Source of the DNA: Luidia sarsii
Taxonomy: Eukaryota; Echinodermata; Asteroidea; Paxillosida; Luidiidae
NCBI GenBank assembly: GCA_949987565.1
Contig: OX465120.1
Location: 8,508,587 to 8,572,586 of the forward strand
Length of the DNA: 64,000 nt
Reading direction: 5' to 3'
Positions 29,091 through 43,000 of this stretch are shown here, piece by piece. Below the pieces are notes generated by a model. That model was not told where the DNA came from, did not search any database, and saw only the letters and a program-made list of their open reading frames with translations. The translations under genes and the position numbers were made by a program. How positions within the stretch are numbered: the stretch's first letter is position 1; each line of letters begins with the position of its first letter.

Positions 29091-29629
29091 GACTATGAAA
29101 GAACTTTGTTTGGATAATTTTTTATGATAATCAGCGCGGAGTTGCCATTCTGACTTATTTAGTATGCTGCACATTGTGTAGGGTCATGTTTCAAGAATTC
29201 ATAAGAAATAATATTACTATCGACCTTCTCTATACCAACCACCTCTGTCATTAATTTGAGTCCGTAAATTATGGAATGGATTTTTACGTGTTGAAGCGAA
29301 GGTGTTATTCGTTTCGTTAGAATTGCTCGTATAATATATGATTCATATATAACAAGTTATGGTTGACACCAAACAATTGTTTTATTATTATGTGGTTCCG
29401 AGAAGAGCTATGGGAGTCATAGTTACAGAAAAAGTATAATCTGAAATTTCATCAATTCTTTTATGGTTATTTTCCTTGAATTCTCCCAAAATTTACTGAG
29501 GAATTCGAAAATATATTTTTGGCGCAAAAAAATCCGGAAAATGAAAATAATAGAGAAAAAGAGAGTTATTTAAAAAATGATTTTCGCTCTAAAACAACAA
29601 AAAACATAATCTCTCGAGATCGGACAAAA

Positions 29630-30080
29630 GGTTATGCGGTGTCGACCAATCTTTCAGATCCCCGGGACCTCCAGGGTCGTCCCGTGTGCACGGATCTACA
29701 TAGAGCTCTCAAAGGTCTCGGTACCGGTCCACCGCACATCCTTCCCTGCCCTATCCATATAGGCCGTAGACCCACGCGCCGTGTGATGGGGGGGGAACAC
29801 AGCGGCCCCTAGACCTTGGCCGCCGAGTCGACCAAAAGCACGTGTCCCTGTACGAAGACGCGAACCTGGATTACGAGGACAGTCCCAGCATCACACCGGC
29901 TCATCGGAATGCGCCACATGCAATGTTGGTGGTTGCTGAAGTTTTTTAAACACCTTAAACTGCGGGCTCTTTCCGTGAGAAAAAAAAGGAGCTAAAAATG
30001 TTGTCACCGGGAATCGACCCACGGACCTCCACGTTGCTAGCCGCGCGTTTTTACACACTGCCACTTGCACTGCTTGTTTC
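29630..30080 (-). mobile_element. SINE S1, diverged copy near right end of unit A
   Basis: Same body and tail as 6597-7040 with more substitutions; B-box-like complement near 30011 (GAATCGACCCA). Confidence 0.6.
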
Positions 30081-31120
30081 CTCTCGTCTAACTCATCGGT
30101 GTAATAGGCAATTCGGATTTGAAGGACTGTCGTTGGCGGCGTGCTTGTGGGTTTCCTTGTGATCGAGTAAAGAGGGCGAAGCAATGAACACACTTGCATA
30201 GACCTCATTTTCTAAAATAACAACAAACATTCAAGTGAAATCAAGTTGCTTTACGGGAGTCTCGCATTTTCGGTGGAAATTTTTCCTTGAAACTTTTCAA
30301 GTATAGAGAGTTGATCAAAAGGGAAACGTATTTTTTTCCTTAATTTATCATGTATTCAAACGAAATAATCAGCTTTCTTTGATATGTATTGAGGGCGCTA
30401 TTCCGGCCTAACGGTCAAGCTTCCGCCGACTTGTTCGGGTGTCATCCGTCACACACAGAATATAGTCCGCGTTAGTGGTGGGATAATGGGTCGCACAGTA
30501 AATTGCTTTAATTTTGATTTCACAATATTATTAGAAATTTGTAGTCACAGACTATTCCTGAAATAAAAGAGCGAAATGGGCTTGGCGAATGGGGATCATT
30601 GATATTTTTATTTGAAAAATAAAACGTGGGGCGGATTGATTTGAAAACAACGGGTAGTTTGACCGGTTGGTGGATTTCTAGGAAAGATGTAACTGTAAGC
30701 CGAGGCCATGGTCTGCAAAGTGCGGCAACTCGTGTGCTGCTGTCCAAGCAGAATTTCTGCAAGGGTTTTCTGGACGCATCCGTACCGTGTACTTCCACAG
30801 AAAAATGGGGCTACATTTCAAGTCCCACATGTCCCAAAATTAATTACACGCCAAATCGAATATTGAAATCCCGGGTTGTCTCAAGCTTCACTTATTCTAC
30901 AATTAGTATCCGTTTATTAGACTCCGAAGGCCCCTGATTCAAAACAAGATGTGGGTCCACACTTTATGATAATCAGCGGCACGGGCGGAGCCGGCCATCT
31001 TGAATTAAATCAGTGCGATGCAACCTTGCAGCTTTATCAACAATAACAAGGGGACTCAATTACATGTATCTAGGCCGCGGGCTGTAAAGAATTTGCAATG
31101 TGTTCAATTTCCGGACATTC

Positions 31121-31729
31121 AATAGACCCTTCTTACTGACGTCACGTTGCTACTAGAAACAGCGAGATCCGCCATCTTGGAGTACACACATAGTACGCTT
31201 TCGCTCGCACGTTTGTGTTCGTTTAACGTTAGTTTAGTCATCATGGCGAATTCGAATGCTGCACGGTCGGCTTATTACATATTCTCGGCTTTATTTCTGA
31301 AATAGATCCTTACACAATTAACCCACGACAACCATTTCGTCCATCTTTTTAGAGAAAGTGTTCGACGATTGCCTCACCTTCTCGTCAGTACAGCGGGTAA
31401 ACGATACAAATATTTCTTATCACGATCCCCTGCTTCCACAGCCAAGGGGAGCGCAAAAGTTAATCATCTTTTAACAAAACAGGTACCTCCAATCCATGAT
31501 ACAACCACGGAGGAATAAAAACAGATTCCTCCATGGCACAACTAGTAATACTATAGTAAAACGCAGTAGTAGTAGTAGTACAACTACGACGAGTTCAAAA
31601 CTTGCCGGCGTGCATGTGGAGTTGTATGTATGCACAGCTGACTTAGTAACGGCGGTGACAACGTGCTCATGTGTGTAATCCAAGATGGCCGATAAACAAA
31701 ACCGTGACGTCATCGAAGACGGGTCTATA
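31121..31729. mobile_element. MITE M1 at A/B junction
   Basis: The junction between units A and B falls at its first base. It has a small deletion within the short open frame (after GCTTATTACA) compared with M1 of unit A. Confidence 0.75.
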
Positions 31730-32225
31730 CGGAGACGCGAACCTGGATTACGAAGAGAGTCCCAGCATCACACCGACCCATCGAGATGCGCCACATGCGA
31801 CGTTGGTGTTTTCGGGAGTTTTTTTAAACACCTTATACAGCACAGTCGTGCTGAGAAAAAAATAAGTGAACAATACCAGCGGGATCGAACCACGAACCTA
31901 CACGTTGGCAGTCGAGCGTCTTTCACACAAGGACACTTGTGTTACGCAACAGTTTCGGATATCTTACACGTTAAAACAAAAGTGAAAAAGGGTAATTACA
32001 AAAAACGAAAACAAGAGCTGTTTTTGAAAGACCGAAACAACTAAGAAAAAAGTTGAATAGGAAAACAAAACAGAACGAAGACAAGAACCGTTTCAGAAGA
32101 CCGAAACAGATGGACAAAAAAGGGGAGAAAAAAACAAAATGTATAGAAAAAAAACCGAAAACAAAGGCTGTTTCGGAAGATCAAACAGCTAAAAATGAAT
32201 AGTAAAAACGAGCACGAGAAAAAAA

Positions 32226-32665
32226 GTTATGCGGTGTCAGACCAAGCTTTCAGATCCCCGGGACCTCCAGGGTCGTCCCGTGTGCACGGATCTATTAGAG
32301 CTCTTAAGGCCTCGGTACCGGTCCACCGCACGTCCTTCCCTGCCCATCCATATAGGCCCGTAGACCCTGCGCCATGTGAGGGAGGAAACACAGCGGCCCC
32401 TAGACCTTGGCCGCCGAGTCGACCAAACGCATGTGTCCCTGTACGAAGACGCGAACCTGGATTACGAGAACAGTCCCAGCGTCACAGCGACCCATCTAGA
32501 TGCGCCACATGCGACGTTGGTGTTTGCGGGAGTTTTTTAAACACCTTATACCGCACTATCGTGCTGAGAAAAAATAAGATAAAAATAACCCCGGGATCGA
32601 ACCACGAACCTACACGTTGGAAGGCGAGCGTCTTTCACACAAGGCCACTTGTGTTACGCAACAGT
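32226..32665 (-). mobile_element. SINE S1, unit B left
   Basis: Counterpart of 6597-7040. Confidence 0.65.
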
Positions 32666-34787
32666 TACGGACATCTGATACATGTTAGCGAACACGATTA
32701 AAATTACGGGGCATGGCCGTTGACGGCGGGCTTTTGGATTTCGTCGCGAGTAAAGGGTGCAGCGCACTAAAATACTTTCGTAAGCCATAATTATTATGCA
32801 CGGCGCAGTACAATGGCATGCATGTACAAAATTGTTCAAGTGAAAATGTTAGTGAGGTTTGACGTGAAAATCATGTCATGTCAGTTATATTTTACCTTTT
32901 ATATTGTAGATTCTAAACTCAAGCAAAGTTTCAACCTGAAGCAACATTTACAATACGATAACTCTTCCCAGTTAAAATAATGAGCTTTAATGTCAAGTGA
33001 CGCATTACACTGACACATTATTATTGAAGACCACCCGAAGCTGATGATCATTGATCAAACGGTACAAATTCGGATATCATATAGATTTAGGGAAGCAGCA
33101 AATTGAATGGTTGACAAAATCGTGTTCTAAACCGCAAGGGGAAAACCACAACTTTACTCCCATTTTACGTGGCAGCTGATAAAGTGACAGTAACGAGTTC
33201 TTTCCAAGCAGGTACCTTTAAATTCATGTCACGTGCATTGTGCTCAAAGTGACAATTTTTTTCTGAAATATAATGACCTCATAATTATTTGGGCTCTTGG
33301 TTATTATTTCCAACATAATGAAGATGAAAAAAAATAATACGATTTTTATTCCCTTCTGCTTTCTTAACCAAAGTTCAGAACCCTCAGTTATTCATAAGCG
33401 CAATACAGTTGTAAAAAAGTGTATACCTATGGCTTATTTAAAGCAACGTAACTTGACACCTGCTGATCGACGTCATTATTTCCAATTACTGCCAGGACCG
33501 TCTGTGTACGGTCTTCTAAGAATCAGGACCCAATTTCATAGAGCCGCTTAGGCGTGAAAATCTGTTAAGTAGGAAAAGTCTTCCTTTTGTAAGCAGGATT
33601 ACAAACCGCACCGCGATGTGATGTCAATTGCTTTTGACTTGTATTCCACTCTTCTTTACTTAGAAGGAAACGAAAGTCAAAGTTTGGGTTGGCAAGGTAA
33701 TCCTACGAAGCCTGACTTTATGTGCTTCAGCAGATTTTGGCGCTTAAGCGGTTCTGTGAAATTGGCCCCAGATGTAATGAACTGCCAAAAAGATGTCAGA
33801 AACTGCGGAAATACCAAAATGGAAAACGTGTACAAAACCTATGACGGAAACCAGGCCTCTTTGAATTGACGTAACTTGATACCTGAAGACGTCATAATTA
33901 TTTGTTTCATGAACTTTCTCTCTTTACGAAAATCGTACGTCAGTGACTCATAGGTAATTGTTTTTAACATCCAATGAGATAACGTGACGTAACTCGACAC
34001 CAGATGACGTCACCTTTTCAAATTTCTTTTTCGATTAAATTTGAAACAATATTTATAATAGTCAATCAGTGCCAACTTCAGTGGTAGTTCAGTACCTCAT
34101 TAATATTCATGAGATGGCAATTTTTTGATACACATTTTCCCGAATCAATTACAGTGAAGATTTAAACTGATCGTAAACTTTTGCTAATAATGGAGTTTGA
34201 AATGTACCCCTTTATGATCTCATGGGCATGATGGATAGCTCAGATAGTGAGAGTGATGACACAGTTCTTGGTCCATTCACAGTTTTCTTTGCCATTCCCA
34301 GTTAGTTTTGTCATGGATATTATGGTCCAAGCTAAATTTTCGGTACAGCCACAAGAACCCAGAGACTTTTATTATGGAACTGAATTGTTCGCATCCAAAG
34401 TCAGCTAACTTACTTCGGGGATCTGGCACGTACCATTAATGTTATGGGTCATTTTGCGTGTAGGGCGCCCTCTATCGGTGATCCTTTAGCTCGGTCGCCT
34501 AAACACTGCCAACTGCTTCAGTACTCACAGGCACTGAGCTTGTCAATCTTAAAAAATATTATTGTATTAGTGTTCATGTATTGTGGCGTTGATCAAGGGG
34601 CAATGTAACAATTAATGTGAAATTCCATTTGCGATGTGCACTTCCAAAACAAATTGATTTAAGACAAACAAATCATCTATACCTGCAAACTGTCCGTTAA
34701 ATGACTGTAATGTCCTTAATTAAAGGCTTAGGCTCGGGCTTAGGCTTAGGCCTATAGTATCACAGATATGTACTACAAAACAAGCGC

Positions 34788-35413
34788 TATAGACCCTTCT
34801 TACTGACGTCACGTTGCTACTAGAAACATCGAGATCCGCCATCTTGGAGAACATACATACGCTTTCGCTCGCACGTTTGTGTTCGTTTGACGTTACGTTA
34901 GTCATCATGGCGAATTCGAATGCTGCACGGTCGGCTTATTACAGTTCTCTCGACAATCTCGGCTTTATTGCTGAAATAGATCCCTACACAATTAACCTGC
35001 GACAACCATTTCGTTCATCTTTTTAGCGAAAGTGTACGAGTTGTGTCACCTTCTCTTGTTAGTACAGCGGGTAAACGATAAAAAATATTTCTTATCACGA
35101 CCCCCCTGCTTCCACAGCCAAGGACAGCGCAAAAGTTAATCATCTTTCAACAGAACAAGTACCTCCAATCCATGGTACAACCACGGAGGAATAAAAAGAG
35201 ATTCCTCCATGGCACAACTAGTAATTAATACTAGTAAAAAGTAGCAGTAGTAATAGTAGTAGTACAACTACGACGAGTTCAAAACTTGCCGCCGTGCATG
35301 TGGAGTTGTTTGTATGCACAGCTGACTTAGTAACGGCGGTGACGACGTGCTCATGTGTGTAATCCAAGATGGCCGATAAACAAAACCGTGACGTCATCGA
35401 AGACGGGTCTATA
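34788..35413. mobile_element. MITE M2, unit B
   Basis: Same family and position as 9165-9788; short open frame 34814-35026 intact. Confidence 0.75.
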
Positions 35414-35949
35414 CCGTTAAACCTTGCACACCTTGAGTGGCTTTTCGTATGCATCGTAAATCAATTTATCAATGAGCAATTAATCAATGATCGATCAATC
35501 GATCAGTCGACCATTCTGCCTATCAGATCATTACCAACGTGTGAGCTAGTTTCATAAAACGATTATTGTATTGAAATTTCTCAAATCAATTTAGATGCAA
35601 TAAACGTGCGGTGCTGAGACTAGGACAAGTTAATCTGACAAGAAACAGTGCAACAAAAATGCAACGGCCTAAAATACTCCAACTTGTTATCAGTCTATAT
35701 ATAGGCCTTTCTTAATAGTTATGTATGCAAATTGCATACAGCGAACTGAAACCGAGGCTATGGGCGCAAGATTTCCCAAGATGATGTTCCACCGTGCTCC
35801 TCGGACAAGAGAAATACACGGCCAGAAACAGCTTCCACCTGTTTTCAAAGGAAAGAACGCTGCGGCAAAAGTGGATTATGAAGATCAAGCGAGATGAGGG
35901 ACCACTTTTCAAGGTAGATTTCTACTTTTAAACTACTTATTTTTCAAGT

Positions 35950-36076
35950 TAGATTCGTCATGTTTGTTAATGGAATCGTGGATGTTGAGTGTGTCGCGTG
36001 TTACTGCGCAAACGTTACGTGTGATAACGCGACACACTCAACATCGACGATTCCATTTACAAACATGACGAATCTA
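35950..36076. mobile_element. Foldback element F3, unit B
   Basis: Same 127-bp element; the arms match each other better than in unit A (GATGTTGAG in both arms). Confidence 0.75.
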
Positions 36077-36311
36077 GCCAAAAATAATACGCACCCTGTT
36101 CACAACTATACGGTTAAATACGAATCGAATAAATAGGTTACAGCATTTTTGGCATTTAAACGAGCAAGTTCTGTTATTTTCTTGTTACTTTTTGTTTTAC
36201 TTCTCGATGCCATTCCCATGATAAAATACAAATAAATTAACCTGACATACATTATCCTAGTAGCTGAAAAAGCGTCAATTGAAGTGCTATACTCTAATAT
36301 ATAGGCGTGTC

Positions 36312-36512
36312 ATAAGATCTCTGGCGAAGACGATCCTGCAGGGAGCTGTGCAATGAGGCAGACGAAGAGGCAGACAGACAAAGAGATAGGAAGACACAAA
36401 GTGGACAGGGTTCAGTCTGAGTGAAGCCCTTCGGAAAGCAGAAAACAGAGAAGGTTAGAGAAAGGTAGTTGACAGAGTTCAAGTGGTGCCCCAACGGTCC
36501 AGCGGACTAAGG
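36312..36512 (+). pseudogene. LINE reverse-transcriptase remnant, unit B
   Basis: Same remnant with a private 6-bp in-frame deletion near 36394 and the same stops. Confidence 0.65.
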
Positions 36513-37057
36513 AACAAATTCGAATTTCAAATTTCAAGACAACAAGTAGTTGGAACGTTGGGCTGATTTCGAATGACTCTATATCAGTATTTTTTGCACT
36601 AAATCATGCATAGTAAAAAGGGGCAATAAATTGGGTGCAATTTTTGGCTGTTTGAGATTAAGGAGTCGATAAGAAAAAATAATAGGGGCCTAATTATAAA
36701 AATGGTCACCGTGAAATCGGTAAATTGGTTTGCATATTATGACTGTGCTGTCTGCTTTCTTTTAATGAACTTTCGGGTTTCAAATACAGGCTTTCAGTTC
36801 AAATTAGGCCGAGTGCAGGTATAGTCTGTTTACTAGAGAATCTTTTCATCATTTTCTTATGTTCCTGTGGAAAACTTTTTTTCTATAGAAGCTCGTGTCA
36901 CCAATCTTTATAATAATATTTGAGCATGCTCACTCGCTCAATTGTTATTCATATTTGCTTCACACTTGATGTGTACATCTGGTGGGTTTGTTCAAAGTGG
37001 ACGTGGAGAATTAACCATCGCCAGTGCTGGATTGCAGTGTAAGATACCCAGAGCACA

Positions 37058-40000
37058 ATGGGACAATCACTACCTTTACTCGTGGCGATTGTCTTGTTAT
37101 CCTTGTTTGGCCACAGCCAGGCCGCTTGTTCCCCGTGCCCATTCTTTTGGAGCGAACACCAGCACCACTGCTACCTATATTTCTCCTCGCCACTCCCGTA
37201 CGGCCAGGCTGAGGAGTACTGCCGTCGCCAGCACGCCAGGCGCTATACAGGCGGTCTGGCAGCGCTCGATTCCATGGATGAGATCGTGTTCTTAATGAAC
37301 TACGTAGGAAGGGTTCTTACAGACTCGATGTATGCCAATACACCAAAGTACGTGTGGTTGGAACCTCTGAAAGTCAACAAAACACCCGGTAAGTATAGAA
37401 ACTCTCGAGTAAAGATAAATCTCCTTTGATTGACATCTTTAAGGAGCCTTTGCTGTCCTTATTTCCATGCATATTCCATTTGGGCAACACCGGGTCAACC
37501 GTTGGTTTAGCCGTGGGCTTCATCATAGGCCGGTTCAAGTAGGCACTATCGGGTGAGTTCGGGAACCATGATCCCGAATTTTGAAATCGGCAAGTACGTG
37601 GTTACCAGTTATTCAATGAAAAGCACGAAATCTAGAATGGAAAATTAGAGTAAAAAAGGCCGACGTTTTCCATTAAAGATGCAGTTTAGTATAAGCAAAG
37701 GGAGAAAACGAATAGGTCAACGGTTTCTTCCGACAAAAGCGTTTATAGTTTAGCGATAAACGCAACTGATGGTCATTGGAAGCCCATGTCTATCCCACAA
37801 AAACGACCCTTTTGATAACGCCATTGAGAAAGGTTTGGCAAGTAACTAAGGCCGGCCACGGAGCGAACTCGAACCGGAGAGGCTGTGCATCGAACTCACC
37901 CGGTGGTTCTCTCTTTTCGCAAACGCTGCCGTGGGATTCAGGCGCTTGTTGGGGTTTCTCTGTCCTTTGCCATCCGGGAATATCGTGGCCATGGCATCAG
38001 CCTCTGGCATGTTCTTGTGTGTCATGCCACGCTGCACTTTAAAACTTGAACAGAAAGGAAGCAGGAAGAGAAGGAGTTGTATCTACACCCAATGCGGTCA
38101 AGTCTAGTATCAATATTTAGTGGGCCTGAAATTTTGATCCTAGCAGGACCTTTCTCTACCTTTGAGAAAGGGCCTGCTAGGATCGAAACGTCAGGCCCAC
38201 TAAATTTCAGTGACGCTGCATCTCTGGTGACCCGTGGAACGAAAAATTTATGAAACATTTTAGGACCACTTTCCGTGTTCTTTGCAATATTAGATAGTGG
38301 GTTAGCCGGTTTAACCATAAAGCAAGGACCTTGCAATGCATGTATGCATTGGCTACGGTTAGTTAATATAGCAGGCCATATGTTATTGAGACTAGGGACG
38401 CTTTGCAGCTCTTATGGTGTTGCAAGAACATGTTTTCGCGCATCTGGGCACTCATCTCAGTTTTTGGTGTGCCATTTGGTTTAGGTTGAAGTGACCTGGT
38501 AGGTTGGTTATTGGGTGGATGACTTGCTCCTCTAGTAAGGAGAACAGTGTGTCCTGGGTTTCATCTGGTTCCTCAACGAAACCAGAATCGTCTGGGACGG
38601 GGGTTTGTTTAGGCAAGGGGGTTGTGCCGGTATATACTACTAGGTGGTGCTGAACACCAGGGGTTTGGTTTTCTAGGTTTTAGTATGGGATTTTTGTGAA
38701 CCAGTTGGGATCGGTTTTCGGGGGGATACTTTGCTTGATCTCGGGTTATGCGAATAGCCTCTATCCAGTAATTTTTCCGTGAAAGTTTGGGTGGTACATT
38801 TAAAATACATGTGTACACTCCATTTCGCATTTCTGATGATTGCAGGACGTAAAATTATTGACAATCGGGGAAATGTGTTCTGAATTACATGTATCTCCGA
38901 CAAAACGAGTTTGCCACGGAACCAACGTGATCATGGGGCAGCCATCTTTAGTTGCGAGCGTAGTCACATATAATAAAAACAGATTGGTTGAAACCGCTCA
39001 CTGGATACCATTACGTCATACATTTCAGGTCGCTCTGAACGGAAAACGCGCTGATTATGAACTGCCGATTTTTTTTCTCATAAACTGGAGGAAAAGACGT
39101 GCGCCAACATGCACATTTCACATAAATATAGCAAAAACAAGAAATTAGATAATTTATTTTTAGTTCTCAGAGATGTGCTACGACGCGAAACGATAGAAGA
39201 GGACGTGCAACGGCCTATAATTAGAAAATTAACCATCTTCTCGGTTAAATTTTAGTGCAGTGGAAATACGGCTTTAAGACTTCGTTCACTTAATTCATAA
39301 ACTGAAAATACAGCTTGCAGGTTTAGTGCTGACTTTTTTACTTCTGTATTGTGATTCCAGGCTATTCACGCTGAATGATATAATATGTGAAGACACCGTG
39401 CATTCTAATCATCTCAAGTTAAACCAAGAAATGAAAAACTGAGCAGTTTCTCCAAAACAAATTGTAAACAAAAATAGAATTAAAGGTTTGAACGGGACGG
39501 GTTTTGAGCCAGACACCTCTGGTTTTGCGTACCAGCGCTCTTGTTGTCTAAGCTTCATGTATCCAGCCCTTTAGATGGCGGGCTCCCGAATAGTCATGCA
39601 AGTAGTATTTGTTGGGCTGGGGAATTCCATTTCTTGTTTCTATTTGCTCCATATTGGCTATAGTTCCCAATCAGTTTTCATTTATTTCTATGACTTGAAT
39701 TGAAAAGGCTGCATCCACTTTTTGTGATTCCCGAGTTGCTGTTTTCAACAATTGGTTGTTTGCATGTGAATGAAAGCGGGATGTGATCCCTGGAAATATA
39801 CGGCAGTTAATAGTTTAATGCACTTCCGACTGGCCCCCTACCCCGGGAAAGACTAGTTGGGAGGCGATATTTAAGAGTTGGATAGATCAGAGGGCCTTTC
39901 AGAAAGGTCCTGCTAGGATCGAAACGTCTGGCCCCTTTTTTTTTTTTTTTTTTATCCGTGTTTTTAATTTGTGTGATTCTAAGACGAACCGTGGGACTCT

Positions 40001-43000
40001 ATCCAAGAACTTTCGTCAAGATCTTTTTTCTCCAGCAAATGCTACAATTCAAACTAGATTAAAGACTCATGACTTTGTTTCGGAAAGAGCCCCGTGACAC
40101 CTCGGGTCATTCCAAGGTCATGGAAAACAAGATCAATGCCTTTGCAACATCATGCTATAGTGTCATGTGAAACATCAGGCGTGTGGATTAGACTCCAAAA
40201 TAGACCATCTATAATCTGACTAACACAGCCCCACTGATCGCCAAAGTCAAGGCACGTCAACTAATTTGGGACCATACTCCGCCTCGAAGATGCAGTATGT
40301 CCAGCACTTCTTTATGGGAGATGTTAAAGGGATGCGGCTACTAGACAAAATTGATTGTCTGGCCCAAGACCGTGGTTTTTGGAGAACGTTTGTGATGGCA
40401 CCTTGTTTCGATCAAAGGTCAACCGGAACCTTGTGGCCTCCCATTTTGTTTGCGTCTATGAACGCGATCGAAAACGGAGAAGTGGCGTACTTGGATCGCA
40501 CCTCATTATTTTGTGCTATTTGCCGACAGAATACATGGAACGTGATAATAGGTAATTATATAACGCACTAGGGGACTCCGAGTTGGTGTCACACGTTCCC
40601 ATGGCAACAACGTGGTGACCCTCATTATTACGCTACTACAAAATGTCAGAAGGTCACACATGCGGCATCCTTGACAGAATACAAGTTATACAACCAGAGA
40701 ACTGGAATAAAAATGTATTATCACTGTCGAACCAAAGGGCAAGCAAAGCCAGGGAAATACAATTGACAGCTTGTCGGAGATTCCTGGCCCGGGCAAGTCA
40801 AGCGAAGTTGTTTGTGTGCTTGTTTTGTTTTTTTGTTTTTTTTGCTGTTGTTTGTTTGTTGGGTTTTTTGGGGTGGGGGTTGCGGCAGCGTACAAGAAAG
40901 TTCAAGAAAGCCGCTATTTCGGAACCTACGGGAACAAATTGTAGGGCGCCGCCACTGTTCAGACCTAGGGACACGAGACGAGGAACACGAGACAGTCCGA
41001 GTCATTTATCCCTATAGGGACACGAGTCAATTCAAGTCATTTATCCCTATAGGGACACAAGTCAATTCAAGTCATTTATCCCTATAGGGACACGAGTCAA
41101 TTCAAGTCATTTATCCCTATAGGGACACAAGTCAATTCAAGTCATTTATCCCTATAGGGACACAAGTCAATTCAAGTCATTTATCCCTATAGGGACACAA
41201 GTCTATTCAAGTCATTTATCCCTATAGGGACGCAAGCCTATTCAAGTCATTTATCCCTATAGGGACACAAGTCAATTCAAGTCATTTATCCCTATAGGGA
41301 CACAAGTCAATTCGAGTTATTTATCCCTATAGGGACACAAGTCAATTCAAGTCATTTATCACTAGGGACGCAAGTCAATTCGAGTTATTTATCCCTATAG
41401 GGACGCAAGTCTATTCAAGTCATTTATCCCTATAGGGACACAAGTCAATTCAAGTCATTTATCACTAGGGACGCAAGTCAATTCGAGTTATTTATCCCTA
41501 GGGAGACGAGTCAATTCGAGTCATTTATCCCTAGGAACACAAGTCAATTCAAGTCATTTATCCCTATAGGGACACAAGTCAATTCGAGTCATTTATCCCT
41601 ATAGGGACACGAGTCAATTCAAGTCATTTATCCCTATAGGTACACAAGTCAATTCAAGTCATTTATCCCTACAGGGACACAACTCAATTCAAGTCATTTA
41701 TCCCTATAGGGACACAACTCAATTCAAGTCATTTATCCCTATAGGGACACAAGTCAATTCGAGTCATTTATCCCTATAGGGACACAAGTCAATTCAAGTC
41801 ATTTATCACTAGGGACGCAAGTCAATTCAAGTCATTTATCCCTATAGGGACACAAGTCAATTCAAGTCATTTATCCCTATAGGGACACAAGTCAATTCAA
41901 GTCATTTATCCCTATAGGGACACAAGTCAATTCAAGTCATTTATCACTAGGGACGCGAGTCAATCCGAGTCATTTATCCCTAGGGACACTAGTCAATTAG
42001 AGTCATTTATCCCTATAGGGACACAAGTCAATTCGAGTCATTTATCCCTATAGGGACACAAGTCAATTCAAGTCATTTATCCCTATAGGGACACAACTCA
42101 ATTCAAGTCATTTATCCCTATAGGGACACAAGTCAATTCGAGTCATTTATCCCTATTGGGACACAAGTCAATTCAAGTCATTTATCACTAGGGACACAAG
42201 TCAATTCAAGTCATTTATCCCTATAGGGACACAAGTCAATTCAAGTCATTTATCCCTATAGGGACACAAGTCAATTCAAGTCATTTATCCCTATAGGGAC
42301 GCAAGTCAATTCAAGTCATTTATCCCTATAGGGACACAAGTCAATTCAAGTCATTTATCCCTATAGGGACACGAGTCAATTCGAATCATTTATCCCTATA
42401 GGGACACGAGTCCATTCAAGTCATTTATCACTAGGGACGCAAGTCAATTCAAGTCATTTATCCCTATAGGGACACAAGTCAATTCGAGTCATTTATCCCT
42501 ATAGGGACACAAGTCAATTCCAGTCATTTATCCCTATAGGGACACAAGTCAATTCAAGTCATTTATCCCTATAGGGACACAAGTCAATTCAAGTCATTTA
42601 TCACTAGGGACGCAAGTCAATTCAAGTCATTTATCACTAGGGACGCAAGTCAATTCAAGTCATTTATCCCTATAGGGACACAAGTCAATTCAAGTCATTT
42701 ATCCCTATAGGGACACAAGTCAATTCAAGTCTTTTATCCCTATAGGGACACAAGTCAATTCAAGTCATTTATCATTAGGGACGCGAGTCAATCCGAGTCA
42801 TTTATCCCTTGGGACACTAGTCAATTAGAGTCATTTATCCCTATTGGGACACAAGTCAATTCGAGTCATTTATCCCTATAGGGACACAACTCAATTCAAG
42901 TCATTTATCCCTATAGGGACACAAGTCAATTCAAGTCATTTATCCCTGTAGGGACACAAGTCAATTCAAGTCATTTATCCCTATAGGGACACAAGTCAAT

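Larger units (their letters stand above)
5537..31120. repeat. Tandem unit A (about 25.6 kb)
   Basis: First unit of a head-to-tail array. Homology to unit B begins abruptly at 5537, the first base of a MITE; upstream bases (unique flank) do not match the sequence preceding 31121. The unit holds two plus-strand genes (split-CTLD lectin 11463-23102; stathmin-like 26182-27962). The segment 5537 to about 11400 shows many substitutions and small indels against B and C, whereas 11400-31120 is nearly identical to B. Confidence 0.95.
28053..31120. other. Right end of unit A after STMND1-like
   Basis: 3' UTR candidate to about 28400, repeat T, TCGACG hairpin, an AT-rich stretch 29096-29629 with nothing recognised, SINE S1, then 30081-31120 with no gene or known element. 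Unit B: 53647-56710. Confidence 0.5.
31730..37057. other. Unit B non-coding left part
   Basis: Same order of elements as unit A: truncated S1, A-rich array, S1, repeat R, MITE M2, F3, LINE remnant, promoter. Nearly identical to unit C. Confidence 0.6.
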
